The notes: generated from the sequence alone by a model not told the origin. DNA of 42,696 nt from Megasphaera geminata F0357 (GCF_000239275.1 NZ_JH417588.1:53383-96078), one strand, 5' to 3'; positions 9,569-19,457 are shown, numbered from the stretch's first letter. Numbers and translations: made by a program.

Positions 9569-11023
9569 TTACCAGCCCTGACGACGGTGCCAGAACGACG
9601 GCAGAAACAGTACGAGGACGCTGAACGACTCAAGGCGCCCCATGAGCATGGACAACGCTACAACGGCCTTGCTGAACGGCGGCAGCGCCGAATACGTGCA
9701 GGTTGCGCCGAATATGCCGAACGACGGACCGCAGCTTCCCATGGTGGAAATACTGACGCCTACGGCCTCAAATGTCGGTACGCCGTCCCAAACGAGAAGA
9801 ACGGCCCATAAAATATCCAACAGTACATAGACTAAAAAAAACCGGACGACGCCGTACAGAACATCTTCAGAAAATTCCGTCCCGTTGGAGCTGACGGCAA
9901 TGACTTCCCGCGGATAAACCTTCTGCCGCAATAAAGCCCGTGCGGTCTTTAAAAGCAGCATTAAGCGCGTGACCTTTAACCCGCCCGCCGTCGAACCGGC
10001 ACAACCGCCCAGAAACATAAGGAACAGCAAAATATACTTGGAGAAAGCCGGCCACTGATCAAAATCACAGGAAACGAACCCGGTGGACGAAGAAATGGAC
10101 ACGGCTTGAAAAAAAGCTTCCCGAACGGCATACGTACCGTCCCAGCCCAGAGTCAGAATAAGATTTCCGGCCATTAACGCGGTCGAGACGGCGACGACGG
10201 ACAAATACATGCGAAATTCCGTGTCTTTCCGGATAATGTGCGCGCCACGGCGCCAGGCAGCTACATACATACCGAAGTTGGCGCTGGAGATCAGCATAAA
10301 AAAAGCCAGTACCCCTTCAATAAGCGGGCTGTTAAAGTGGGCAATACTGTCATTATAAGGGGAAAACCCGCCCGTAGCAATCGTGGAAAACGCATGTTCC
10401 GCCGCAATCAGAAAATCCAGGCCGCATGCCCAGAGCACAAGCGTACAGGCCAGCGTAAAAATAACGTATACGGTAAAAAGGGCCAGGGCCATTTCTTTTA
10501 CCTGCGGCAGAAAACGGGAGTCCGTCGGTCCCGTGCTCTCGGTATTGAACATGCGCACGGCACCCTTGCCGAAACGGGGAAAAAGGGCGATAAAGATAAC
10601 GATAATACCCAATCCTCCGAACCAGTGAGTCAGAGACCGCCACAAAAGTAAACTTTGCGGCAAGGCTTCAATATCGTCAATAACCGTAGCCCCTGTACCG
10701 GAAAAGCCCGAAACGGTTTCAACAACGCTGTCCAGGACAGACAGGTAACCGCCCGCGGCATAGGGGATCATACCGAGGAAGGTCGCCATAACCCACCCCA
10801 GAACGGTAACGGCCATTCCCTCGCGAACGGTCAACGTATGAACGTTCGTTTTCCCGAAATATTTCAATATCGTGCCGGCAAGGAGACAAACGATGACGGC
10901 CCACCCGAACGCATTGATATTTTCTTCTTTATAGAGGACGGCCATACCGAACGGTACGGAAAGAACAATGCCGCAGGCAACCGACAGCCTGCCGAGAAGA
11001 TATGAAACAACGCGAAAATCCAT
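9569..11023 (-). CDS. trkH: TrkH-type potassium transporter subunit (second in the operon)
   Basis: This 484-residue protein is a close paralogue of the next gene. Its pore loops read SGFSGTGATVIDD, STIATGGFSPYNDS, SISSSTGFVSCDFDQWP and SISTMGSCGPSFG, with LLWRSLTHWFGGLGIIVIF after the first. ATG at 11023 follows GGAG at good spacing and gives MDFRVVSYLLGR; the ATG at 11041 lies upstream of that site. It lies 24 bases before the third trkH. Confidence 0.92.
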   Translation of the reverse strand: MDFRVVSYLLGRLSVACGIVLSVPFGMAVLYKEENINAFGWAVIVCLLAGTILKYFGKTNVHTLTVREGMAVTVLGWVMATFLGMIPYAAGGYLSVLDSVVETVSGFSGTGATVIDDIEALPQSLLLWRSLTHWFGGLGIIVIFIALFPRFGKGAVRMFNTESTGPTDSRFLPQVKEMALALFTVYVIFTLACTLVLWACGLDFLIAAEHAFSTIATGGFSPYNDSIAHFNSPLIEGVLAFFMLISSANFGMYVAAWRRGAHIIRKDTEFRMYLSVVAVSTALMAGNLILTLGWDGTYAVREAFFQAVSISSSTGFVSCDFDQWPAFSKYILLFLMFLGGCAGSTAGGLKVTRLMLLLKTARALLRQKVYPREVIAVSSNGTEFSEDVLYGVVRFFLVYVLLDILWAVLLVWDGVPTFEAVGVSISTMGSCGPSFGIFGATCTYSALPPFSKAVVALSMLMGRLESFSVLVLFLPSFWHRRQGW

Positions 11024-11034
11024 CTGCCTTACTC

Positions 11035-12465
11035 CTACCAACGGCGGCGCAGAAAATGAACTGCCGTTTGTATAACAAGGAAAAATGCAACTACCTCTAT
11101 ACGTCCCAAGACCATAATAAACGTATAATATACCTTGAGCCAGAGAGGTAACCCGTATAAATCGTCCAGGCCGTAAAGTGAGGCGGACGCTCCCGTTCCC
11201 GTCAGCCCCGCCCCGGCCAGGCCGAGAGCCTGAAGCGGCGAAAGCCCTGCAAGCGAAAGGACAAGTGCGGACAGGAAAAATACGGCGATAAACAAGAAGA
11301 AGACGTTCAGCACGCGGCTGATAACGGGCAGGGGGACAGATACGTTATTTACCTTAACAGTAATGACCATCTGCGGATGAAGGGTGCGCACCAGTTCTTG
11401 TCCTGTCATCTTAAAAAGAATAAGAAAACGGATAACTTTCAACCCGCCGGTAGCCGCACCGACACAACCGCCGACAAACGTGAGCAGAAACAGTAAAAGC
11501 CTGTCGAATTCCGGAAACCCCGCTGCTCCCGGAGCGATAAACCCGGTTGTACTCATGAAAGATAAAACGTGGAATACCCCCAGCCGCAGGCTGTCACCCC
11601 ATTCGTAAGCGGTCCGATTATGGACGGTTATGCTCAAAACGAGGGTTGCCGTGAAAATAACGGCCAGAAAAGCACGGAATTCCGTATTGCGAAAAAATGA
11701 ACGAAACGATCGTTCCCGTAAAACTTTAAACAACAGGAGAAAGTTGCACGATGCTAAAAACATGCCGCAGACAGCCGCCCAGGCAATATTTCGCTCATGC
11801 AAATCAACAAGTGCGGTGCCGCCTGTGGAAACGGTTGCAAAGGCTTGTAAAACGGCCGTATCAAGAGATACTCCGGCCAGCCGGAAGGCGACGGCCGTCA
11901 CGGCGGTAACGACCGCATAAACGATACTTATATGCTTCATGAATACTTTCATACGTTTCAATCCCGGCGTAAAAGCGAAGGGATTGTCGCCGGAAAGGCC
12001 GATGTTGAATACCTTGCTGATCTGAGGAACGACCGTAACGAAAAGATTAATAAAAATAAGCGCGCCGGTCCATTCCATGACGACATGCCAAACCCGCAGT
12101 GACGGCGGGACGGCATAGACGGGAATAAAACTCCCGTTCGTCGTAAAAGCGGACATGCTCTCCAACCAGGCGTCGGCACCGGTCAGGCAGCCGCCGATAT
12201 AAAACGGCAAGGCGCCGATAGCCGCCATGACAAACCAGCAAACAAACAAAAGTACCGCACCTTCAGTAAGCTGCATTTGCCGCTTATGCGTTCTCCCGCC
12301 CAACGCGAAAGCGGCGGTTCCCGCCGCGGCAATAAAAAAAGACGGTACAAAAAACCGGGCAGTACCGTCTTCGGCACATAAGCCGGCAAATATCGGCACG
12401 ATAAGGGCAAGGGCAATAACAGCCGTTATCCGGCTTAACCCTGCAAATACAAACGCACCTTTCAT
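11035..12465 (-). CDS. Divergent TrkH-like membrane protein (first of three)
   Basis: This 476-residue polytopic protein clearly belongs to the Trk/Ktr membrane family but differs from its two neighbours. Its pore-loop equivalents read SAFTTNGSFIPVY, ATVSTGGTALVD, SFMSTTGFIAPGA and AGLTGTGASASLYG. The signature WRSxTHWxGGLGI is replaced by WHVVMEWTGALIF. The start codon lies three bases after the trkA stop, so the two are surely cotranscribed. It may be a channel with altered ion selectivity, or a subunit that pairs with one of the others. Function beyond the family is not visible. Confidence 0.85.
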   Translation of the reverse strand: MKGAFVFAGLSRITAVIALALIVPIFAGLCAEDGTARFFVPSFFIAAAGTAAFALGGRTHKRQMQLTEGAVLLFVCWFVMAAIGALPFYIGGCLTGADAWLESMSAFTTNGSFIPVYAVPPSLRVWHVVMEWTGALIFINLFVTVVPQISKVFNIGLSGDNPFAFTPGLKRMKVFMKHISIVYAVVTAVTAVAFRLAGVSLDTAVLQAFATVSTGGTALVDLHERNIAWAAVCGMFLASCNFLLLFKVLRERSFRSFFRNTEFRAFLAVIFTATLVLSITVHNRTAYEWGDSLRLGVFHVLSFMSTTGFIAPGAAGFPEFDRLLLFLLTFVGGCVGAATGGLKVIRFLILFKMTGQELVRTLHPQMVITVKVNNVSVPLPVISRVLNVFFLFIAVFFLSALVLSLAGLSPLQALGLAGAGLTGTGASASLYGLDDLYGLPLWLKVYYTFIMVLGRIEVVAFFLVIQTAVHFLRRRW

Positions 12466-12468
12466 GAT

Positions 12469-13815
12469 TTATGCCTTTCCTGTAAAGTATTTCATAACTT
12501 TTTTAGCGAAGTCCATCCGGATAAAAAGAATGGCTCTGTCACCGGCCCGTAAAACGGACTGGCCCGTCGGCACGAAAACCTCATCATCACGGACATAGGC
12601 GCAAATCAGGCACTCCCGCGGCAGATCCATATCCATCAGGGCTTTCCCGTCCACATAAGATTCAGGCTGGACAATAATTTCTACGGCTTCCGCTTTAGCG
12701 CCTTCAAGAAGAGCAACGGAAACGACCCCCCCGCGACGGGCAAAAGCCAGGATTTCACCGGCCGCCAAAAGACGGGAAGATAAAACGATATCAACGCCGA
12801 CCTTTTCCATGAGATCAACATACTCGATACGCGCTACCCGCACGATAGTACGGCCGGCACCCAAATGCTTGGCCAAAAGGGCCAGCATCAGATTCAATTT
12901 ATCATCGTCCGTAAGGCAAACGACGACATCCGCCTCGCCGACGCCTTCCTGTGTCAGCAAATCAATATCCGTGCCGTCCCCGCAAATAACGATGCCCTTG
13001 TCAATGCGTTCCGCCACCATACGGCTCCGTTCAGGGTCCTTTTCGATAACCTTGACGTTGACATCCTGCTTATCCAGCATCTTCGCCAGGGCTCTCCCCG
13101 TGCGGCCGGCGCCGATGATGAGGACCCGTTCCGGTGCTTTCATACCCGTACCAACAAACTGTTTGCTGAACCGCTCAATTTTATCCGACGCGCCGACGAA
13201 AAAAGCATTGTCATGAGGCAGAAGCCTGTCTTCACCGTGCGGAATGATCATACGGTGATCACGGAAGATAAGGCCCGCCAATACATCCTGCGGCAGAACC
13301 AGATCTTTCAGCGGGATATCGGCCAACGGGGACTCTTTGCGGATCTTGGTTTCAAAAAGGCGTACCTTCCCCTGTGCAAAATCTTCCACATTAAGCGCCG
13401 CAGGGGTCATAAGAATGCGATTGATTTCACGGGCCGTAATATATTCGGGATTAATCATGAGATCAATATCAAAATTTTCCTTTAAATAGCCTTTGGCTTC
13501 AGAGAGAAACTCCAGATCGCGAATACGGGCCGCCGTATAGGAGATCCCGTGCTTTTTGGCAAGGATACAGGCGATCATATTGGTTTCATCGCTGTTCGTC
13601 GCGGCTACGAGAATATCAGACCCGAAAACATCGGGGTCGCTCATCGTAATAGGGCTGGCTCCGTTTGCCGGAACCGTTAATACATCCAAGGTGTTTTTTA
13701 CCGCTTCCAAACGATCGTCATCAATATCGACAACAACAACATCCATTTGCTCATTCGACAATAATTCGGCAATACTGTATCCCAGTTTCCCCGCTCCGAT
13801 AACAACAATGCGCAC
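12469..13815 (-). CDS. trkA: TrkA potassium-uptake regulatory subunit
   Basis: TrkA is a cytoplasmic protein that binds nucleotides and gates TrkH. The 448 residues hold two RCK_N/RCK_C pairs: the first starts RIVVIGAGKLGYSIAELL, the second RVLIIGAGRTGRALAKML near residue 232. Both show the GxGxxG NAD-binding turn, and acidic residues end the second strand (VVVVDID, VKVIEKD). The start is a GTG at 13815 preceded by AGGAGG; longer in-frame starts lie upstream of that site. One TrkA serves three TrkH-type partners here. Confidence 0.94.
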   Translation of the reverse strand: MRIVVIGAGKLGYSIAELLSNEQMDVVVVDIDDDRLEAVKNTLDVLTVPANGASPITMSDPDVFGSDILVAATNSDETNMIACILAKKHGISYTAARIRDLEFLSEAKGYLKENFDIDLMINPEYITAREINRILMTPAALNVEDFAQGKVRLFETKIRKESPLADIPLKDLVLPQDVLAGLIFRDHRMIIPHGEDRLLPHDNAFFVGASDKIERFSKQFVGTGMKAPERVLIIGAGRTGRALAKMLDKQDVNVKVIEKDPERSRMVAERIDKGIVICGDGTDIDLLTQEGVGEADVVVCLTDDDKLNLMLALLAKHLGAGRTIVRVARIEYVDLMEKVGVDIVLSSRLLAAGEILAFARRGGVVSVALLEGAKAEAVEIIVQPESYVDGKALMDMDLPRECLICAYVRDDEVFVPTGQSVLRAGDRAILFIRMDFAKKVMKYFTGKA

Positions 13816-13905
13816 GCTGATACCTCCTGTATCCGACAATCTTTTAACTACAGTTATCATACTCTCTTTACAGGCTCATGGCTATATAAAAGGCTGAATT
13901 TGCAT

Positions 13906-14499
13906 TTATTCTCCGTCCGTCTCCGCCGCGCCGTAAATATGGACCAACTCTTCATACCGGGGACAGGTCCGGGCATGGTCGTTAATAATACCGCAGGCCT
14001 GGAGATGGGAATATACGGTCACGGCGCCGATATATGTAAACCCTCTTCGTTTCAGATCTTCGGCAATCCGCTGAGACAGCATATTCCGTGCAGGCACCCC
14101 CTTATCCTGATGAGATCTGTACACTAAAGGCATGCCGCCGGTGAAAGACCAGAGATACTCGCTGAAACTGCCCGTTTCACGTCGAATTGACATGAACGCA
14201 CGGGCATTTTTCAAGATTGCCTTACTCTTTCCCTGCGATTTGATAATGCCGTCACAGGACAGGATACGTTCAACATCGCGTTCATCAAATTGAGCTAATT
14301 TTTCATAGTCGAAACCTGCAAACGCGCGGCGCAAGGTCTCCCTTTTCTGTAAAACCGTATTCCAGCTGAGGCCGCATTGCATCACCTCAAGTGCCAAATA
14401 TTCAAATTGTACGCGGTCGTCATAGACGGGAACGCCCCATTCACAGTCGTGGTACTCTTTCATTTTTTTATTCAATGCGGCCCACTCGCAACCTGCCAT
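13906..14499 (-). CDS. tag: DNA-3-methyladenine glycosylase I
   Basis: Tag removes 3-methyladenine from alkylated DNA in base-excision repair. The 197-residue length matches the family. Visible landmarks are MAGCEWA at the N-terminus, YHDCEWGVPVYDD, GLSWNTVLQKRETLRRAF, and CGIINDHARTC near the C-terminus. The Cys and His in the first two motifs and the His and Cys in the last correspond to the structural zinc ligands known for E. coli Tag. ATG at 14499 follows GGGAGGGG; upstream in-frame extension to 14694 has no homology. Confidence 0.93.
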   Translation of the reverse strand: MAGCEWAALNKKMKEYHDCEWGVPVYDDRVQFEYLALEVMQCGLSWNTVLQKRETLRRAFAGFDYEKLAQFDERDVERILSCDGIIKSQGKSKAILKNARAFMSIRRETGSFSEYLWSFTGGMPLVYRSHQDKGVPARNMLSQRIAEDLKRRGFTYIGAVTVYSHLQACGIINDHARTCPRYEELVHIYGAAETDGE

Positions 14500-14703
14500 A
14501 TGAAACCCCTCCCGCCTGGTTATCCGTTGATCGTCCATCTGCTTATAAAGGCAATAAAGCGCGGTACAACGGCGTTCTTCAAGCTTGTAAAAATTACCCG
14601 TCCCCGTCGCCGGATCGGTTATCTTCATGAGTATGATTGTATTATATATACGAATACATGTTCTGTCACTACAGGTTTTTATACTCCTTTGCAAGTTAAC
14701 TTT

Positions 14704-14729
14704 TTATACCATATTTTTCCGTGGTATAA
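14704..14729. promoter_or_regulatory. Possible operator and -10 element before the M18 aminopeptidase gene
   Basis: The arms TTATACCA and TGGTATAA are perfectly inverted around ten bases. The second arm overlaps TATAAT at 14725-14730, a good -10 box about 34 bases before the ATG. No convincing -35 box lies at the right distance, which suggests an activated or repressed promoter. Confidence 0.45.
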
Positions 14730-14763
14730 TACAGGCAGCTCAATCAGCGAAAGGACCGTAATT

Positions 14764-16041
14764 ATGAATATATATCAGGAAAATCTTATCACCTTAATCA
14801 AAGCCGGCACATCTCCGTTTCATGTCGTCCGGGAAGGTAAAAAAAGGCTTGAAAAACATGGCTTCACCTGCCTTGAGTCACGGGAAAAATGGTCTTTGCA
14901 AAGAGGCGGGAAATATTATCTTTCCTGTTATGATACCACGCTTATAGCCTTTACTGTCGGGGAAAATCCTGCGGAAAGCCTGCGTCTGGCCGCCGCCCAC
15001 ACCGACTTCCCCTGCCTCCGCGTGAAACCTTCACCCGAAACGGCAGACAAGGGATACGGCCGCATTAATATAGAACCGTACGGAAGTATCATTCGTCATA
15101 CGTGGCTCGATACGCCGTTATCGTTGGCAGGAAAAGTTGTGCTCAAAGGTGCCGCTCCGTTTGCTCCCGAGACAGTATACATAGACCCGAAAAAGGCTCT
15201 CTTCATTATTCCTGAAGCGGCGATACACATGAACCGCGACGTCAACGAAAGCGCTTCTTTTAATATGCAAAAAGAGATGCTTCCCCTTATGACGCTCACG
15301 GGGGAAGATACGGCAAGCACGTATTTTATCAACTATCTGGCTTCCCTTTGCGAGGCCGAAAGCGATGACGTACTCGCTTATGATCTCAACTTGTATCCGT
15401 TATCCGAAGCGGTCTTTATGGGACTGCACGACGAATTCATCGCCGCTCCCCGTCTGGATAATCTCACCTCCGTTTCGGCCTGCCTGAGCGGTATAACGGA
15501 AGCGGATACAGCCGGTATCCGCATGGCGCTCTTTTTCGATAATGAAGAAGTGGGAAGCACAACCAAACAAGGCGCGGCTTCCATGATTATCCCCGATCTT
15601 TTAAAGCGCATATACGAAAATTTAGGTTTTGATCGGGAAGAATATTCACGCCAATGTGCGGGAGCTTTCCTGCTTTCCATGGACGCGGCCCATGCGTACC
15701 ACCCGAACTATCCTGAAAAAAACGACATAACCAACTTTCCTCTCTTGAACGGCGGCGTCGTTTTAAAACAGGCAGCCAATCAGACCTATGCCGGCGATGC
15801 GGAAGCTGTAGCCGCGATTAAAGGCCTGGCCGATTCTCTGGGCATTAAGCGGCAATCCTTTGTCAACCGTTCGGATATGCGAGGCGGCTCAACGCTGGGT
15901 TCGCTCCTGTCGGCGAACGTACCCGTCCGAACCGCGGATATCGGCATTCCGCTCCTTTCCATGCATTCCTCCTTTGAAACGATGGGTGCAGACGATCAGG
16001 AGTGTTTAACCGGACTGGCCACGGCTTTTCTGTCCCGGTAA
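14764..16041 (+). CDS. apeB: M18 family aminopeptidase
   Basis: This 425-residue cytoplasmic zinc metallopeptidase removes N-terminal residues, with acidic residues preferred by known M18 members. Family landmarks are AAHTDFPCLRVKP (metal-binding His and Asp), RLDNLTSVSACL, FFDNEEVGSTTKQGA (catalytic and metal-binding acidic residues), MDAAHAYHPNYPEKND, and MHSSFETMGADD near the end. ATG at 14764 is preceded by AAAGGA; the frame extends upstream to 14377 but that part is antisense to tag and not homologous. It is a single-gene unit facing the VWA gene, with a shared terminator. Confidence 0.93.
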   Translation: MNIYQENLITLIKAGTSPFHVVREGKKRLEKHGFTCLESREKWSLQRGGKYYLSCYDTTLIAFTVGENPAESLRLAAAHTDFPCLRVKPSPETADKGYGRINIEPYGSIIRHTWLDTPLSLAGKVVLKGAAPFAPETVYIDPKKALFIIPEAAIHMNRDVNESASFNMQKEMLPLMTLTGEDTASTYFINYLASLCEAESDDVLAYDLNLYPLSEAVFMGLHDEFIAAPRLDNLTSVSACLSGITEADTAGIRMALFFDNEEVGSTTKQGAASMIIPDLLKRIYENLGFDREEYSRQCAGAFLLSMDAAHAYHPNYPEKNDITNFPLLNGGVVLKQAANQTYAGDAEAVAAIKGLADSLGIKRQSFVNRSDMRGGSTLGSLLSANVPVRTADIGIPLLSMHSSFETMGADDQECLTGLATAFLSR

Positions 16042-16095
16042 AAAAGGGGCTGTAACAGAATGAAAGGAAATCCTCATTCTGCTACAGCCCCTTTT
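16042..16095. terminator. Long bidirectional terminator between the M18 peptidase and VWA genes
   Basis: A 22-base stem with one mismatch (16042-16063 with 16074-16095) encloses a ten-base loop. The stem is bounded by A and T runs, so it can end transcription in both directions. It begins at the last base of the peptidase stop codon. Confidence 0.9.
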
Positions 16096-16103
16096 ATTCG
16101 TGT

Positions 16104-17018
16104 TTAATCGTCTTTTACAAGATTATTTTTCCACTTGCTTTTTTCAAAATTATCGGCGACAATGTCCCCCGCCAATTCGGCGACCGCTTTATAATTGCTC
16201 CGCACGCCGTCGCCTGTATTCTTATATTTAACGGCATTTTCTTCTTTAACGCCGATGCTTCGCGCTTCTGTCGAAGCGTCGATATTCGCGCCGAGATAAA
16301 CGAATTCCCACCCGTCTTTTTCCTGTTTATCGGAAATCATTTTCTTTATGATATCTTTTGTATACTCTTTACTGTCATTTTCTTGCCCGTCCGTAATTAT
16401 GACAAAGAGGACTTTATTATCTTTATTTGTGATTTCAGGATATTTTTCAACTTTAGCGATCGTCGTGCCGATTGCATCCATCAAAGCGGTCATCCCGCCG
16501 GGATGATAGTCATTATCCGTCATTTTCGTAACATTGCCGAGTTTTTCCCGATCATAAATCGTTTTAGATAAATCATTGAAAACAACGGCCGTCACATTGG
16601 CATCTATATCATCATGTTTCTGCTGCGCAATCATGGAATTAAAGCCGCCGATCGTATCGTCTTCCAGGCCGCTCATAGAACCGCTCTGGTCGATAACCAT
16701 AACCAGCTCCAAATGATTGGGCCGTTTCTTCTTATCCGTCACCTTCGTATCGGCGGAGCCGTTTTTCACGGTCCCTTCATCAGAAGCGGTCATACTGCTC
16801 ATATCCTTCACCGAACCGCCTCCCTTAACGGCGGCGAGAAGCTGAGCAATTATATCCGTGCCGCTGCCCTTGTCGCCTGTTGCCGTACTGCCGACAGAAC
16901 CGCTCTCTTTACCGGACAGGAAATTTTCCGCAGCCCGGCTGCCCGCTTCCACCTGCGGCGTGACGGAAGCCATACAAATTGTCGCTGCCAAAACGGCGGC
17001 AAATAATTTTATTTTCAT
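16104..17018 (-). CDS. Exported von Willebrand factor A domain protein
   Basis: The 304 residues start with a signal peptide (MKIKLFAAVLAATICMASVTPQVEA). A low-complexity Gly/Ser/Thr/Lys linker of about 80 residues follows, then a VWA domain. The MIDAS metal site is intact: VMVIDQSGSMSG, a conserved threonine region GGMTALMDAIG, and VIITDGQEND. The C-terminal part (WEFVYLGANIDASTEARSIGV) matches a common bacterial VWA subgroup. Role unknown; it probably binds a partner through Mg2+ outside the cytoplasm. ATG at 17018 has a GGGGAGG site. It may be cotranscribed with the TatA-type gene upstream. Confidence 0.85.
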   Translation of the reverse strand: MKIKLFAAVLAATICMASVTPQVEAGSRAAENFLSGKESGSVGSTATGDKGSGTDIIAQLLAAVKGGGSVKDMSSMTASDEGTVKNGSADTKVTDKKKRPNHLELVMVIDQSGSMSGLEDDTIGGFNSMIAQQKHDDIDANVTAVVFNDLSKTIYDREKLGNVTKMTDNDYHPGGMTALMDAIGTTIAKVEKYPEITNKDNKVLFVIITDGQENDSKEYTKDIIKKMISDKQEKDGWEFVYLGANIDASTEARSIGVKEENAVKYKNTGDGVRSNYKAVAELAGDIVADNFEKSKWKNNLVKDD

Positions 17019-17157
17019 TTTATCCTCCCCTTTTCCGCTGTCGTTCAACTATAGAACCATTATATATGAAAACCCGATCCAGTTCCATAGTTTTCTAAAA
17101 CTTTTCATAACATTTGAGTTTTCACAACTCTACGAGCCTGCCGCATACTGCAAACCG

Positions 17158-17361
17158 TTATTTTTGCGCGTCTTTATCCTCCGTCACAGAGCCGCTTTTT
17201 TCACCGTCTCCGTCGGAGGCGCTGTCTTTCTTATTCACTTCTTCCTTAAATTCGCGCATACTTGTCCCCAGCGCCTTACCGAGACCGCTAATCTTTTTGC
17301 CGCCGAAAAGAACGAGGACAATAATCAAAATGACAACTAATTCCTGAATACCCAAATGCAT
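17158..17361 (-). CDS. tatA: TatA/E-type twin-arginine translocase subunit
   Basis: The 67 residues show the classic layout: short periplasmic start, one membrane helix (ELVVILIIVLVLF), the FGGKKISGLGKALG hinge, an amphipathic helix (SMREFKEEV), and a charged tail. TatA oligomers form the pore through which folded proteins cross the membrane. No tatC is nearby. The ribosome-binding site AAGGA precedes ATG at 17361. Confidence 0.93.
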   Translation of the reverse strand: MHLGIQELVVILIIVLVLFGGKKISGLGKALGTSMREFKEEVNKKDSASDGDGEKSGSVTEDKDAQK

Positions 17362-17520
17362 ATATAACAGTCCTTCCCGCTAAAAATCAGTCATAAAAAT
17401 TTTCAATATTTACGTTGTTATATTATACCACGAAATTCCCGGTGCAAGACAATAGAACTTGCCTATATCCATCTGCATCGAGGATGTATCCAACTGTCCT
17501 TCGTTCGCCGGATGTGATAG

Positions 17521-17550
17521 TATAATACAGAGACATTCAAGCAGAGGAGG
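17521..17550 (+). promoter_or_regulatory. nadE -10 box and ribosome-binding site
   Basis: TATAAT at 17521-17526 is followed by AGAGGAGG about seven bases before ATG 17557. The -35 region at the usual distance is poor. Confidence 0.5.
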
Positions 17551-17556
17551 CATACT

Positions 17557-19454
17557 ATGCTTACCATAGGCCTGGCCCAATTTTCCGTTTTGCCCGGAAA
17601 TGCTGCCGCCAATACGGCAAAAATGAAAAAATATATACACGAAGCCGTTAAAAAAGGCTGCGATCTTATCGTCTTTCCGGAATTGTCCGTTCCCGGGTAT
17701 TTCATCGGCGACAACTGGGACCAACCGGATTATATCAACGAATGTGTCCGCATGGGTGAAGAAATCCGCGAATTGTCGCAGGATATTACCGTCATCTTCG
17801 GCAACGTGGCCACGGAAGAAAACCGTATGAACCCGGACGGGCGGCCACGCAAATACAATGCCATGTTCATTGCCCAAAAGGGTGCCTTCATTTCTCCGGG
17901 CCGTTCTCCCTACCCGTTTTATATTAAGACATTATTACCTAATTACAGAGAATTTAATGACCTCCGTTATTTTACGTCTCTTACGGAAGCGGCACAAGAA
18001 CGGCATGCCTTTCCGGAAGATTTTCTTTCTCCCGTACGACTTGATTTCGGCGATAAAGGCAGTCTGACTGTAGGCCCGCTTATTTGTGAAGACAGCTGGG
18101 ATGAAAATTATGCATGTAAGCCCATGTCTTATTTAAGTGAAATGTATGAACTCGACATGTTCATCAACATTTCCAATTCCCCCTTCACTCTCGGCAAAAC
18201 GGCGCGCCGCCATCGCCTTTTCGGGCAGGCTGTCCGCAAATTCAAACGGCCGGCTCTTTATGTAAATTGTACGGGTATTCAAAACAACGGCAAAAACATA
18301 TACGCTTTCGACGGAGCCAGCGGCGCTTATAACGCAGACGGATCACTCCATTATCAATGCAGTGATTATACGGAAGAACTGGCCGTTCTGGCCTACGACG
18401 AAATAACACATGCATTCACGGGCCCCGGCATCGTCTATACAGGAAAAAGTGAAACGGAAGAAATCTATACGGCCCTTCACTACGGTATTAAAGAATTTTT
18501 ACGCCAAATAAGCGTGAATAAAGTGGTGATCGGGGTCTCCGGCGGTATTGATTCGGCGGTTAACGCGGCTCTTTACGCGACGATTTTACCGCCAGAAAAT
18601 ATTATGCTTGTAAATATGCCGAGCATCTATAATTCGGAAACTACCAAAGGCCTTGCTGAAGAATTGGCCGGCAACATCGGCTGTGCCTATACGGTTATAC
18701 CTGTCCAGGACAGCCTGGAACTCACGCGTAAACAATTAGCCGAAGCAACTGTATGGCGCGCCGGGAAAAAGAGAAAGCCGCTCGTGCTCTCCTCTTTAAT
18801 GGAGGAAAACATCCAGGCCCGCGACCGCTCTTCCCGTATTCTCGCAGCGGTCGCCGCCGCCTTCGGAGGAGTCTTTACATGTAATGCCAACAAAGCCGAA
18901 TCGACAGTCGGCTACGCCACTCTCTACGGCGACGGAGCCGGCTTTCTCGCCGCTACGGCCGATTTATGGAAGCATCAGATCTACGCCCTGCGGACTACTT
19001 AAACACCGGCGTATTCAGACGGGAAATCATCCCGCAAGGCAGTATCGACATTATCCCCAGCGCAGAGCTTTCGGCGGCACAGGATATTGCCAAAGGGCAA
19101 GGCGATCCCATTATATATCCCTACCATGATTACCTTTTCGCCGCCTTCATTGAACGTTGGCAGCGGGCTACGCCGGAAACGATTCTGCGCTGGTACGCTG
19201 AAGGCGTTTTGGAGGAAAGGATCGGCACGTCCGTAAAAACGGCCGATATTTTCCCCGGCCCGCACGAGTTTATTGCCGATCTGGAACGCTGGTGGAACCT
19301 GTTCGCCGGTTTTGCCGTGGCAAAACGTATCCAATCGCCGCCTATGATTTCCGTGAGCCGCCGCTCTTTCGGAAATGATCTGCGTGAATCGCAACTGCCG
19401 CCTTACTATACGGTTGCCTATAAAAAATTGAAAGATAAACTCTTACATCAGTAA
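17557..19454 (+). CDS. nadE: Glutamine-dependent NAD+ synthetase, frameshifted
   Basis: NadE makes NAD+ from deamido-NAD+, ATP and ammonia released from glutamine. The N-terminal nitrilase-like glutaminase shows its Glu-Lys-Cys set in VFPELSVPGY, KTLLPNYREF and LICEDSWDENY. The C-terminal synthetase has the P-loop GVSGGIDSAV and NKAESTVGYATLYGDGAGF. The frame breaks near 18988-18992: KHQIYAL should continue ADYLNTGVFRREIIPQGSIDI, which needs one extra base. The repaired protein has about 632 residues, normal for the two-domain form. An indel in this gene is probably sequence error, because the enzyme is usually essential. Confidence 0.92.
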
Positions 19455-19457
19455 TAC

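Noticed and set aside
14377-14763. N-terminal extension of the M18 peptidase frame
   Set aside because: The extension is antisense to tag and crosses the promoter; the ATG at 14764 has a good ribosome-binding site and matches the family start.
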